Shown: positions 7,610 to 17,673 of the stretch, piece by piece
Numbering within the stretch: position 1 is the stretch's first letter
How the letters are laid out: each line of letters opens with the position of its first letter
From: Mollicutes bacterium
Lineage (GTDB): Bacteria > Bacillota_I > Bacilli_A > RF39 > UBA660
DNA length: 44,985 nt
Direction of reading: 5' to 3'
NCBI GenBank assembly: GCA_004552445.1
Contig: SFOJ01000006.1
Location: 1 to 44,985, forward strand
Translations under genes and position numbers: made by a program
The notes under the pieces: model-generated
Database searches by the model: none
What the model was told of the DNA's origin: nothing
The model's input: only the letters and a program-made list of their open reading frames with translations

Positions 7610-9681
7610 GTTAAATATTTATGATTAGCAGCAATACTTTTTATACCCACACCATGACTAAATGCAATAGTTGCAATTCCTCCGCTAATATTAACAACAA
7701 CACCCTCACCAAACACTGTATGAATAACATTATCTCCAGTTTTGATTCCATCACTATTATTATTATACATATTTCCAATTATTCTCTTAGGCTTATCATC
7801 AGTTCTTACTGACATATTTGTTTTATTAATTAAATCATCATCTATCTCTTTAATAAATCTACTTTCAACTGTACCACTTGTTTTACCAAATAAAGTTCTT
7901 TGTCTAGCACTTAATAAATAAAGTTTGCTCTTAGCTCTAGTAATACCAACATAACAAAGTCTTCTTTCTTCTTCAAGCTCACTTGCACTTTCGAAACTTC
8001 TACTATGTGGGAATATTCCTTCTTCCATTCCTAAAATAAATACAACTTTAAATTCAAGTCCCTTAGCTGAATGAAGAGTCATTAAATTAACAGCATCTTT
8101 ATTTTCTTTATATTGACCTGCATCACTAACAAGTAAAATATTTTCTAAAAATGTTGATAAGTCATAAACTCCACTTTCTTCGAATGCAACTGCAACTGAT
8201 TTAAATTCATTTAAGTTTTCTATTTTAGCATCACTTTCAAGTGATTTATCAAGTTCATATTCACTTCTTATACCACTTTTAACAAGTACATCTTCAATTA
8301 ATTCTGATAAACTAAGAGTTTTAGCATCTTCTTGTAATTCAAGTATTAATTTCTTAAATTCAAGTTCTTTTCCAGAATCAATAGAATCAAACATAGAAAT
8401 ACCGGCATTTTCAGCTTTATTACGAATATTCTCTATAGTTTTAGTACCTATTCCTCTTTTAGGAGTATTAATTACTCTTTCTAAACTAATTGAATCATTA
8501 GAATTATATACTAAATTCAAATAAGCAATTAGATCTTTAATTTCTTTTCTACTATAGAAGTAATAACTACCAATAATATTATATGGTATATTACTCCTTA
8601 CAAAAGCTTCTTCAATTGTTCTACTTTGTGCATTAGTTCTATAAAGAACAGCAAAGTCACTATATTGATATCCATCATTCATCATTTCTTTGATTTTATT
8701 TATTACAAATGAACTCTCTTTAATTTCATCTTCAAGTCTAATATATTCAATCTTTTCACCATCACCACTAGATGTCCATAGATTCAATTTAGTACCTTCA
8801 CTATTGTTTTTAATTACAGAGTTTGCTGCTTTAAGAATTGTATTAGTACTCCTATAATTTTCTTCTAAAAGAAATACTTTAGCATTTTTATAATCTTTTT
8901 CAAAATTAAGAATATTTCTATAATCAGCATTTCTCCATGAATATATAGATTGATTAGCATCACCTACTACAAAAATATTATGATATTTATCAGCAAGTAA
9001 TTTACAAAGTTCATATTGAATACTATTAGTATCTTGATATTCATCAACAAGAATATATTTAAATCTTTCTTGATATTTTTCTAATATATCTTTACGTTTT
9101 TTAAATAATTCTACCGGTTTTAATAATAAATCATCGAAATCAACTGAATTGTTTTCTTTTAGTAATTTAATATATTTTTCATACACAAAAGAAATTATTT
9201 TATCTTCATCTCTTAAAAATAATTTAGAATATTCTAATGGACTTAATCCATCATTTTTAGCACTACTTATTCTAGATATAATATGTTTTATATCATAATT
9301 AGCAGGATCATAAGAATTTTCTTTTAATATTCTTTTAATAAGTGCTTTAGTGTCATCAGTATCAAGTATTGTTATATTAGAAGTATAACCAATATCACTA
9401 TAATTTTCTCTAAGTATTCTTAGACCAAAAGAGTGAAAAGTTCCAATAAAGATTGAATCAGATATAGTATCTATTTTAGCTTCAATCCTCTCTCTCATTT
9501 CTTTAGCAGCTTTATTAGTAAATGTTATTGCAAGTATGTTGTACGGACTTACTCCATCATCTATTAATTTTATTATTCTTTCAGTTAATACTCTTGTTTT
9601 TCCACTACCAGCTCCCGCAAGAACTAAACAAGGTCCTTCTTTATGATTAACTGCTTCCATTTGTTTACTGTTTAACATCAT
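7600..9681 (-). CDS. pcrA: ATP-dependent DNA helicase PcrA (UvrD/Rep family)
   Basis: A 693-residue superfamily 1A 3'-5' DNA helicase used in replication restart and nucleotide excision repair. Visible motifs in order: Q motif L-N-S-K-Q-M-E-A-V; Walker A A-G-A-G-S-G-K-T (about 22-29); motif Ia A-I-T-F-T-N-K-A-A; Walker B D-E-Y-Q-D-T; motif III G-D-A-N-Q-S-I-Y-S-W-R; motif IV E-N-Y-R-S; motif V T-L-H-S-A-K-G-L-E-F; motif VI C-Y-V-G-I-T-R-A. The C-terminal tail after 630 is the short Tudor-like domain (G-D-x-V-x-H-x-x-F-G-x-G) that binds RNA polymerase in PcrA. The length is near the family norm. GAGGT precedes two adjacent ATG codons; the first is used. Confidence 0.97.
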   Translation of the reverse strand: MMLNSKQMEAVNHKEGPCLVLAGAGSGKTRVLTERIIKLIDDGVSPYNILAITFTNKAAKEMRERIEAKIDTISDSIFIGTFHSFGLRILRENYSDIGYTSNITILDTDDTKALIKRILKENSYDPANYDIKHIISRISSAKNDGLSPLEYSKLFLRDEDKIISFVYEKYIKLLKENNSVDFDDLLLKPVELFKKRKDILEKYQERFKYILVDEYQDTNSIQYELCKLLADKYHNIFVVGDANQSIYSWRNADYRNILNFEKDYKNAKVFLLEENYRSTNTILKAANSVIKNNSEGTKLNLWTSSGDGEKIEYIRLEDEIKESSFVINKIKEMMNDGYQYSDFAVLYRTNAQSRTIEEAFVRSNIPYNIIGSYYFYSRKEIKDLIAYLNLVYNSNDSISLERVINTPKRGIGTKTIENIRNKAENAGISMFDSIDSGKELEFKKLILELQEDAKTLSLSELIEDVLVKSGIRSEYELDKSLESDAKIENLNEFKSVAVAFEESGVYDLSTFLENILLVSDAGQYKENKDAVNLMTLHSAKGLEFKVVFILGMEEGIFPHSRSFESASELEEERRLCYVGITRAKSKLYLLSARQRTLFGKTSGTVESRFIKEIDDDLINKTNMSVRTDDKPKRIIGNMYNNNSDGIKTGDNVIHTVFGEGVVVNISGGIATIAFSHGVGIKSIAANHKYLTKK

Positions 9682-9699
9682 ATTTATTACCTCTTAATC

Positions 9700-9728
9700 A
9701 TTATAACATTATCATCTATTTATGAAAA
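9700..9728 (-). promoter_or_regulatory. probable pcrA promoter
   Basis: TTTTCA (9728-9723), a 17-base spacer and TATAAT (9705-9700), shortly before the pcrA ribosome binding site. Confidence 0.55.
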
Positions 9729-9741
9729 GCAAACAAATAAA

Positions 9742-9771
9742 AAAACAAAAGTAATTTTTTACTTTTGTTTT
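9742..9771 (-). terminator. terminator of the surface-protein operon
   Basis: A 12-bp stem (9742-9753 with 9760-9771) with a six-base loop and flanking U-run, reaching into the stop codon of the giant gene (9770-9772). Confidence 0.85.
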
Positions 9772-12700
9772 AATTAGCTACTAAATAATTACTATAAGCT
9801 TTAAAGTATGTATTTGTTCTATAATTATTTATATAACTAGTAGGAACATACATTTGTAATTGATATGAAGTACTAAATGTATCAAATCCAGTCAACTTAG
9901 GAACATCTGTATAAAAATAATATATAGATAAATTAGTACATCCATCAAAAGCATAAGCACCTATACTTTCAAGTATATTACTCATATATATAGTATTTAT
10001 ATTTTTTTGATTAGCAAACGCTCTATAACCTATTGTCTTAACAGTAGATGGAACAATAAAAGTAGTAGCAGTTTTTCCATTTGGATATCTAATTAGTGAA
10101 CTTGAATCCTTATTATAAAGAACACCAGAAGTACTAGAGAATGTTGTATTATTAGCATCAACATTTATATTACTAATATCAGAGTTTCCATCTAAGAATC
10201 CACCTGGAATATCATTTAAATATCTTGGAAGTGTTAATGTTGTTACATATCTATTTCCATCAAATGCATCAGCAGAAATACTAGTAACATTATAACTATT
10301 TCCATTAACATCTAATGTATCTGGAATAGTTACTGATGCTGCATTACCTGTATATGATGTTATCTTAATTTCATTATTATTATCAAGTATATATAAGAAA
10401 TCTGAAGAGTACTGAGCACTTGAATAATTATGATAGGTCCAAGGAGTTGTATTTCTAAAGTCATTAACAACACTAGATGGAACAGAATAAGTAAAATGTG
10501 AATTATACCATAAACCTAAGAATCCTCTCTCATATCCAGGAAGAGCAGTAGAAGCAGTATTTGGAACACTACTTACTTGCATACTTAATGTAGTAGTAGG
10601 TCCACCTTGATATGGATTATATAATGCATAATCATTAATATCAGTTGTACCTGTACCAAATTGAATATATGAAATAGATCCACAACTGTAAAGGCAATAA
10701 TCATCAGCTACAACTACACTATTAAATATAGCATTTGTCAATTTTTCACAATCAGCAAATGAATACTTACCAAGTCTTGTTATTTGATTACCACTAATTC
10801 TTGTAACATCTGTATGATAAAATGCATAATCATCAATAAGAACAACACTATTTGGAAGGTTAACTATCCAATTTTGACCAGTAACAACCTCTACTCCATA
10901 ATAAGCATAAGTACCAATTGACACAACATCATGTGTTATACCACCAGCTGTTATTTGATTTGGAATTTCGAATGAAGAAGTAACATCAGGTCCATGATAT
11001 TCAATAATTTCCCAACCTGTTACATTAGCATTCATCATATTTTTAAGTGTAACTTCACGTACACTATATTCTCCAATATCATATGGAAGTGTACCAAATT
11101 TATAACTTCCAATTATATAACCAGTTGGATAAATATAATCTTTAACATTTGAAGGGAAAGTATTTTTATATGCTTCTTGATAAGTAACATTAGATGTACC
11201 AATCTTTCCATCTGGAACATATATTCTAAATCTCTTTCCAATTGTAGTACCCACATTATAAAATGCATTAGTCCCCACACCAATTTTCATACCACTAGCT
11301 TGTGTATCAGCATTAGTTGAAGTAAAGAACATTTGCTCCATACCAGTACATCCATAGAATGCTCCTTCACCTATACTAGTAACAGGACCGGCATTAACAT
11401 AATTAAGAGTTATATTATTAGCATAAGCATAATTACCAAGTTCTACAAGTTTAGTAGTAGTAGCTTTATAAAGCTTATTATTAAATAAAGCATATTCGCC
11501 TATATAATCAACGTTTGAAACATTAAGTTCACGAACACCTTGTAAATTATAAAATGCATAATTACCAATATATCTTAAATTAGTATTAACTATATCAAAC
11601 GTACTTCCTGAACTCATCGTTGCCCATCTAAACGCCCTATCTCCAACACCAATTACTTCATAGCTTTGTCCATCAATAGTTAATGTAGTTGGTAACATAT
11701 AAGAATCACTTATGTCAGCACCATGATATTCAACAATTTCTAACCCATTAATGCTTTGATTATCTTTTGTTATATATTCACGACTTACAACACTATATTC
11801 TCCAATATTATATGGAATATTTGTAGAACTATAAGTTCCCATTATGGTTCCATAATCATAGAAATAATCTTTATATTCTTTTCTAAATGAGTTAGCATAT
11901 ACATCAGTTAAATAATCAGTTGAAGTTGTTGTCGTAGTTGTATAATAAGTACCAAATGAACTAGATAAGTGACTATATAAATTTGTCCAAGTACTATTAT
12001 TTGTTGTTCTAAGTGTGTAACTAAATGTTGTAGAGCTTCCATTTGCAAGAGTACCATTACTAGAAGTATTATTAAATACAATTCTTGAACTAGAAGCTTC
12101 ATATAATACATTTGAAGCAGTTTGAAGAGAAGTATTTCCAAGAGTGACAGATGTTGTCCACGCTTCAATATCATAACCAGAATTATTATTAACTGTAACA
12201 GTACATACATAAGTATATCTTCTACTAGTACCATTACCACTTTGACTTCTAGTACACCTATCAGTAACATTTATATTAACATTATTTGGTGTTTTAATTT
12301 CTGTAGAAGTATTAGAAGGACCTACATAAAATCTAATTCTATTATTAGTAAGTGTACCAACATCAGTAAATGCATATTGATCAAATACTCTAGCTTCACT
12401 TCCAGGACTAAAGAATATTTGTACTAAATTTGGAAGAGCATAAATAGCATTTGTATCCATTTGATAAACTGAACCTAAATTAATTTTATAAAGTGTATTC
12501 ATATTAGCAAGAGCATAAGAACCAATACTTCTTAAATTAGGTGTTTCTAAATATACAAGACCACCATTGTTAAATGAATAACTTCCAATATCAAGTAAAC
12601 TAGTAGATGTAAATGACTTAATAGCAGTAATTCCTTCAAAACTATGATCTCCTAATTTCAAAAGTTTATTGTTGACTATGTCACTACCACCACTTCCATT

Positions 12701-15700
12701 AACAGTAGTATGTTTAAATGCATGATCACCTACAGCTATAACATCCTTAGTAACATCATTTACTGTATATGTTAATGGAATATTAAATGTATTAGATATA
12801 TCAGCTCCATGATACTCTATAATTTCCCAACCATTAACATCTTGATTATTTCTATTTTTTATTGTTGTTTCTCTTACACTATATTCACCAATATCATATG
12901 GAATTGGTGTATTTATAAATGAACCAACAATATATCCAGTAGGATAAATATAATCTTGATAATTACTAAATAAAGCTTTATAGAAATCTACCTTTCCTTC
13001 TGGAACATAAATTCTAAGTCTATTATTAGCATTAGTACCAATATTATTCATTGCTGTACTATGTACTGACATATTATCAGTATTACTTGTACCAATAAAT
13101 ATTTGTTCTAAATTAGGATTATTACTAATAGCATTCTCACCCATTACTTGAATATTTCCAAGATTAACACTATATAGAGTATCCATATCAGACATAGCAA
13201 ATTTACCCATTGAATTTAAATTTGGAAGATCAACTGTTTGAAGACCAGTATTATATAAACTATAGTCTCCAATAGATATTAAACTCTCTGAAGTAAGTGA
13301 TTTAACTTTAATATTTTCAAGACCATGATTATCTATATTAATTAAATTATTAGCAAGTAAGTCAATAGTTTGATTTGATGATGAAGCTGTATGTCTATAA
13401 GCATATTCACCAACTGAAATAATATTCATAAGTGGGCTAGTTGAAGAATATACACTTAAGATACCAATACTTAAACTTTGAGAAGACATATCATAATAAA
13501 ATGACAATTGTAAACTTTCTCCAGCAGCAATAGTACCATTATAATCTTTATTTGTTAAAACTAGTAAGTTACCATTTACACTTTCGTTGGCATTAGTGTA
13601 AGTAGAACCCCACGTAACACCAGTTGGAAGATTTATTCTAACAGTCCAATCATTTATAGTAGCAGTTGTATTATTTTTAATTATTAAATTTCCACCAAAT
13701 CTATATCCACTACCATTTTGCCATGAGTTACCAGTTATAGAAGCAGATAATCCTTCATCGGATACAATAACATCTGGTATTTGATAACTACTTGTTAAGT
13801 CAGCACCATGATATTCAATAATTTCATAAGCAGTTACATTTTCGCCTTGTGCATTCTTTTTAGTAACACCTCGTACGCTATATTCTCCCCAATCATAAGG
13901 AATAGCTACATGTTTATAACTACCAATTATTGTTCCTTTAGGATATACAAATGATTCGTTAGCTTCAAATATCTTTTTATATCCTTGTAAGTAATCAAAG
14001 CCTTCAGCATCAGTTCCAGATGGAACATATACTCTAAGTCTACCATCTAAGTACATACCCCAATTTGTAAATACAGCATCTTTACCAATAGTTAAATCTA
14101 TACTTTTGCCATTATTTACTACCTTAGTAGAAACATTACTAAACCAAACTCTACCAAGTTGAGGACAATTATAAAATGCTTTATCACCTATTACTTTAAC
14201 AGTTCCAAGATCCATCTCATAAAGAGTTGTACTATTCATAAATGCATATGACATTATCTCACTAACATTAGGAAGACTAATATAAGTTATTGGATTTTGA
14301 TAGAAACCATAAGAACCAATATACTCAAGTTTATTAGAAACTAACGTAGTTAATTTAGTATCATAAAATGCATATGAATTTATTTTACTAACTTCACCTA
14401 AATTAATATCAATGATATTATCTTTATAAAAAGCATATGAATCAATTAATGATACAGTATCTGGAATAGTTATATTAGTACCAGTATCAGCAGTATTTAA
14501 ATTTCTATATGAATTATATCCAAGAGCTGTAACTGGTTTAGTAACAGAAGCCTTAGTAATAGTATTTGGTATTGTAATATTAGAACCAACAGATACACTA
14601 TTTATAAAGTATGAAATTCCATAACCTTCACCATAATCATATACAAAGTATTGATTATTATCAGATAATTCACCATGATAATATACATACGCTTCATTAA
14701 TATTCTTAGTATTTCTATATGTCTCAATTGCTCCTTGACTTACAAAAAACTTAGTACCATTAGAACTATTGTCAAATGTATTACTTCCAATAGTTGGCGG
14801 AACTTGTCCTTCAAATTTAACATACCTTGCATTACCAAAAGCACCATCACCTATATTAGTTACTGTAGATGGAATTGATAAGAAAGTAAAAGCTTTAGAA
14901 GTAGATATTCGTCCTAAATTAAGATTAGCAAATGCATTAGTACCAACAATTGATAATGTTTTCGGAAGAATTAATGTTTTAATACTAGTTTTATCTTTTA
15001 AAGTATTATTAGCTATTTTATTAATAGTTGTTCCATCGCTAACAGTTGCATTCGCAAGACCTAAATATTCTATTGAATGTATTTCATCACTAGATATATA
15101 AGTAAAATCTTCATTCTCAAAATAAGCACTATTTAATGTATATATAATTAACTTCTTAATATTATAAATATTTTCAGTAGTTGTCTCAGGATTAATATCA
15201 TCAAAATATGCTTTTAATAAATTTTCTAAAGATTCATTATTATCACGAATATAGACATAATATGAATCTTCTTCACCTTGAATTGGAATAACTGAATCTT
15301 CAGGAGCACCTTGATTAATATCATCTCCATTAAAGTTATCAGAACCATCTACTGTAATATTATTAGATGAAACACCCCTAATAATTAAAGTGTTACCTGT
15401 ATTAGGTCCTGTATATGGAGTTGAATTAGATGGAAGCATAATAGAAGGTCCATTTAATACTCCAAGAATTGTATTCAAGTTATAAACATATATTTGATAC
15501 TTTGAAAACGAATCAATAAGTTTCATATTTTGAAGTTGAATTTGAGTAATAGTACCATTATTCAATATTTCTATATTAGTTGAATTATCTGCTCCAATTA
15601 CATAACCAACATCAACATTAGGCGCTATAGTTAAACGAGTATTTGATTCAACAATTACATCTACAGGTATATTACCTACTTTATTTTTAACAATTCTAAC

Positions 15701-17110
15701 AGCTTCTAATAATACACCATCTTCTTCTTCATTTTGTATACCATTAACAGTAAACTCTTTACCAACAAATATATCATAGTCTTGGTTTAACCCAACAATA
15801 TGTATTTGACTCTTTGGAGTATTTATATATAAGTTTCCATCTACATCTATTTTTCCACCAGAAGAAGTATCTATATTAAGTTTACCCATCTCGACGAAAT
15901 CATAAACTAAATCTCCAGTAAAATGTAAATTATATCCAGCAGTATCTAAGTGTACTCTACGTTGAAAATCAACACTTCCATCAATTTTAATATCATCAGC
16001 AAGTTTAATTGTATCTCCACTAAGAGCATTTAATGCAGCATCTCTAAATTGACTTTCATTTTCTACTAACCAAATTTGACCTTCACTAGCAAGACTTGCA
16101 TCAATTCCTCTTTGAGTACAATATACATTGGCATGAACACTAACAGAAGCACCACTATATAAAGATGAATTAACATTTTGATACATACCGTAATCTATTC
16201 TAAAATATCTATAATTATTTTCATCATCATCTTTATCTTTATCTATTTCACCTTTAATAATTATTTGAGGTATTGTTGTTAAATTTGATACAGGATTTAA
16301 TGCATCAGTTTCAAGATTATCAGGTGTAGGATTTAAAGCAGCATATGCTTTTAGTTTAGTATCATTAGTAGAAGTTACAGTACTTGAAAGAACTTCATCA
16401 GTAATATCTATAACTCTATAATAAAGTACTCCAGCATTAGACATTGTACCATCCAAAGTAAATGATAAGTTATAATCTATATTTAATGAACCAGTATTTT
16501 TAATTTCAATATATCTTGTGTTCTTAAATGTATTACTTAAATCTACTTCACGTACTACAGTAACAGTATCTCCTTCAGTGCCAATTAAAGTACCAGTTTT
16601 ATCATATTGATTCACTATATGCTCAACAGTACCTAGTTTAACCTCAGTACCTTTACTTACATATTCATTATAAAACCAACTGTAAGCATCATATATTAAG
16701 AAAACACTTAGTATAACTAACACAAATGATTTAGCCATTATTCTAGGAGTCATATATTTAGAATACTCAGTCTTATATTCCTCAATTCTTTCTTTATTTT
16801 TAGTTTTAGCTAAATTCAAATACTCTTTAAATTCATTATAATATTGCTTAGTATATCGTTTAAATTTTTTATAATATAACATTATATAAAGTCTCAATTT
16901 CTTGAATAGTTTTAAATTATATATTAAATCAATAAATCTATAAAAATAAACAGATACAACAATAATACCAAGTATTTCATAATAATAGAATTTTCTAAGT
17001 TTCTTTCTAATCTTTTTATAACGTTTTTTAATTCTTTTTTGAGCAATATGAAAGAAATCAATTAAATAATTGATTAATGCATTATAAATTTTAGTAATGC
17101 TTTCTTTCAT
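9770..17110 (-). CDS. giant BspA-type leucine-rich-repeat surface protein with CBM2-like insertions
   Basis: A 2446-residue modular surface protein, probably an adhesin. A basic N-terminus contains a first membrane segment (about 43-64); a second (123-146) ends A-Y-S-W-F, like SipW-type leaders. Next come a TasA-like beta domain (about 150-340), a region resembling a beta-helix (about 343-570) and, from about 670 on, many BspA/Treponema-type LRRs (I-G-x-x-A-F/Y, L-x-x-I-x-L-P). Four copies of a hinge, P-Y-D-I-G-E-Y-S-V then W-E-I-I-E-Y-H-G-A-D, divide the LRRs into modules. Two modules carry an inserted beta-sandwich (about 1115-1230 and 1608-1725) with CBM2-like features: N-W/A-Q-N-G, I-N-D-W-T-V, N-G-T-I-A-A-G-E-S. 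No C-terminal anchor is seen. AAGGAG precedes the ATG. It is the last gene of the locus, 9 bases after SipW. Confidence 0.92.
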   Translation of the reverse strand: MKESITKIYNALINYLIDFFHIAQKRIKKRYKKIRKKLRKFYYYEILGIIVVSVYFYRFIDLIYNLKLFKKLRLYIMLYYKKFKRYTKQYYNEFKEYLNLAKTKNKERIEEYKTEYSKYMTPRIMAKSFVLVILSVFLIYDAYSWFYNEYVSKGTEVKLGTVEHIVNQYDKTGTLIGTEGDTVTVVREVDLSNTFKNTRYIEIKNTGSLNIDYNLSFTLDGTMSNAGVLYYRVIDITDEVLSSTVTSTNDTKLKAYAALNPTPDNLETDALNPVSNLTTIPQIIIKGEIDKDKDDDENNYRYFRIDYGMYQNVNSSLYSGASVSVHANVYCTQRGIDASLASEGQIWLVENESQFRDAALNALSGDTIKLADDIKIDGSVDFQRRVHLDTAGYNLHFTGDLVYDFVEMGKLNIDTSSGGKIDVDGNLYINTPKSQIHIVGLNQDYDIFVGKEFTVNGIQNEEEDGVLLEAVRIVKNKVGNIPVDVIVESNTRLTIAPNVDVGYVIGADNSTNIEILNNGTITQIQLQNMKLIDSFSKYQIYVYNLNTILGVLNGPSIMLPSNSTPYTGPNTGNTLIIRGVSSNNITVDGSDNFNGDDINQGAPEDSVIPIQGEEDSYYVYIRDNNESLENLLKAYFDDINPETTTENIYNIKKLIIYTLNSAYFENEDFTYISSDEIHSIEYLGLANATVSDGTTINKIANNTLKDKTSIKTLILPKTLSIVGTNAFANLNLGRISTSKAFTFLSIPSTVTNIGDGAFGNARYVKFEGQVPPTIGSNTFDNSSNGTKFFVSQGAIETYRNTKNINEAYVYYHGELSDNNQYFVYDYGEGYGISYFINSVSVGSNITIPNTITKASVTKPVTALGYNSYRNLNTADTGTNITIPDTVSLIDSYAFYKDNIIDINLGEVSKINSYAFYDTKLTTLVSNKLEYIGSYGFYQNPITYISLPNVSEIMSYAFMNSTTLYEMDLGTVKVIGDKAFYNCPQLGRVWFSNVSTKVVNNGKSIDLTIGKDAVFTNWGMYLDGRLRVYVPSGTDAEGFDYLQGYKKIFEANESFVYPKGTIIGSYKHVAIPYDWGEYSVRGVTKKNAQGENVTAYEIIEYHGADLTSSYQIPDVIVSDEGLSASITGNSWQNGSGYRFGGNLIIKNNTTATINDWTVRINLPTGVTWGSTYTNANESVNGNLLVLTNKDYNGTIAAGESLQLSFYYDMSSQSLSIGILSVYSSTSPLMNIISVGEYAYRHTASSSNQTIDLLANNLINIDNHGLENIKVKSLTSESLISIGDYSLYNTGLQTVDLPNLNSMGKFAMSDMDTLYSVNLGNIQVMGENAISNNPNLEQIFIGTSNTDNMSVHSTAMNNIGTNANNRLRIYVPEGKVDFYKALFSNYQDYIYPTGYIVGSFINTPIPYDIGEYSVRETTIKNRNNQDVNGWEIIEYHGADISNTFNIPLTYTVNDVTKDVIAVGDHAFKHTTVNGSGGSDIVNNKLLKLGDHSFEGITAIKSFTSTSLLDIGSYSFNNGGLVYLETPNLRSIGSYALANMNTLYKINLGSVYQMDTNAIYALPNLVQIFFSPGSEARVFDQYAFTDVGTLTNNRIRFYVGPSNTSTEIKTPNNVNINVTDRCTRSQSGNGTSRRYTYVCTVTVNNNSGYDIEAWTTSVTLGNTSLQTASNVLYEASSSRIVFNNTSSNGTLANGSSTTFSYTLRTTNNSTWTNLYSHLSSSFGTYYTTTTTTSTDYLTDVYANSFRKEYKDYFYDYGTIMGTYSSTNIPYNIGEYSVVSREYITKDNQSINGLEIVEYHGADISDSYMLPTTLTIDGQSYEVIGVGDRAFRWATMSSGSTFDIVNTNLRYIGNYAFYNLQGVRELNVSNVDYIGEYALFNNKLYKATTTKLVELGNYAYANNITLNYVNAGPVTSIGEGAFYGCTGMEQMFFTSTNADTQASGMKIGVGTNAFYNVGTTIGKRFRIYVPDGKIGTSNVTYQEAYKNTFPSNVKDYIYPTGYIIGSYKFGTLPYDIGEYSVREVTLKNMMNANVTGWEIIEYHGPDVTSSFEIPNQITAGGITHDVVSIGTYAYYGVEVVTGQNWIVNLPNSVVLIDDYAFYHTDVTRISGNQITRLGKYSFADCEKLTNAIFNSVVVADDYCLYSCGSISYIQFGTGTTDINDYALYNPYQGGPTTTLSMQVSSVPNTASTALPGYERGFLGLWYNSHFTYSVPSSVVNDFRNTTPWTYHNYSSAQYSSDFLYILDNNNEIKITSYTGNAASVTIPDTLDVNGNSYNVTSISADAFDGNRYVTTLTLPRYLNDIPGGFLDGNSDISNINVDANNTTFSSTSGVLYNKDSSSLIRYPNGKTATTFIVPSTVKTIGYRAFANQKNINTIYMSNILESIGAYAFDGCTNLSIYYFYTDVPKLTGFDTFSTSYQLQMYVPTSYINNYRTNTYFKAYSNYLVAN
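10985..13910 (-). repeat. four diverged hinge modules inside the giant gene
   Basis: Segments near 10985-11090, 11716-11830, 12801-12905 and 13801-13910 encode the same hinge: T-G-Y-I-I-G-S-Y, P-Y-D-I-G-E-Y-S-V-R-E, then W-E-I-I-E-Y-H-G-A-D. Parts remain nearly identical in DNA (for example the segment encoding I-I-E-Y-H-G). Spacing is about 760 bp, or about 1000-1080 bp where a CBM2-like domain is inserted. This indicates growth by in-frame duplication. Confidence 0.85.
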
Positions 17111-17119
17111 ATCTACTCC

Positions 17120-17662
17120 TTATTGATTTTTTATTTTTTTAACATCTTTTATTATATCTTTTATTTCAAAGAAATATATAAATCCTAAAGGTATAATTAT
17201 TATAAGTATAAATCCCATTTTAGTATCCATTATTCTTTCAATGATACTAAATAAGAAAAACTTATAAATTACTTTACCAAGTATTTGTTCTTCATAAACA
17301 GCTGGATCATTTGATATATTTTTAATACCTTTTGTATAAAATATTCTTCTATTATTTTCTTTTGTTATTCCGACTATTTCATGTGTAACTATTTTACCTT
17401 TTAAGTCTCCATCCATCCCTTTAAAGGTAACTATATCTCCTACTTTATAATCAGATATTTTCTGTTCTTTTATAAGTATTACATCACCTTTTTTTAATTT
17501 AGGATACATACTATTAGTTATTATTGAATAAGTTCTAAATCCAAAAACACTTGGATTATTTGGTATAACTTTTTGATAAGCAGTAGCTATTACAAATAGT
17601 ACAAGTAAAATAAGTAATATTATTTTAATAACATCTAATATTTTTAATAATACTTTTTTCAT
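17120..17662 (-). CDS. sipW: signal peptidase I, SipW (ER-type) subfamily
   Basis: A 180-residue membrane protease. It has a membrane helix at 9-29 and a catalytic Ser in T-N-S-M-Y-P (about Ser51). His in V-T-H-E-I-V replaces the usual bacterial Lys, which is the mark of the SipW/eukaryotic-type Ser-His dyad. The conserved G-D-V/I boxes and N-D-P-A follow, with a C-terminal membrane helix. SipW enzymes cleave leaders of TasA/TapA-type fibre proteins. It lies between three SipW-type substrates and the giant LRR protein, with gaps of only 9-11 bases, so these are its likely substrates. The ribosome binding site is AAAGGA. Confidence 0.93.
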   Translation of the reverse strand: MKKVLLKILDVIKIILLILLVLFVIATAYQKVIPNNPSVFGFRTYSIITNSMYPKLKKGDVILIKEQKISDYKVGDIVTFKGMDGDLKGKIVTHEIVGITKENNRRIFYTKGIKNISNDPAVYEEQILGKVIYKFFLFSIIERIMDTKMGFILIIIIPLGFIYFFEIKDIIKDVKKIKNQ

Positions 17663-17673
17663 ATATATCCTTT

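Noticed and set aside
11908..12270. 120-codon overlapping minus-strand frame inside the giant gene
   Set aside because: It is an out-of-frame shadow of the BspA-like gene, has low-complexity Leu/Ile composition and no ribosome binding site.
14769..15101. 110-codon plus-strand frame opposite the giant gene
   Set aside because: It is an antisense shadow of the LRR codons with no ribosome binding site or promoter.
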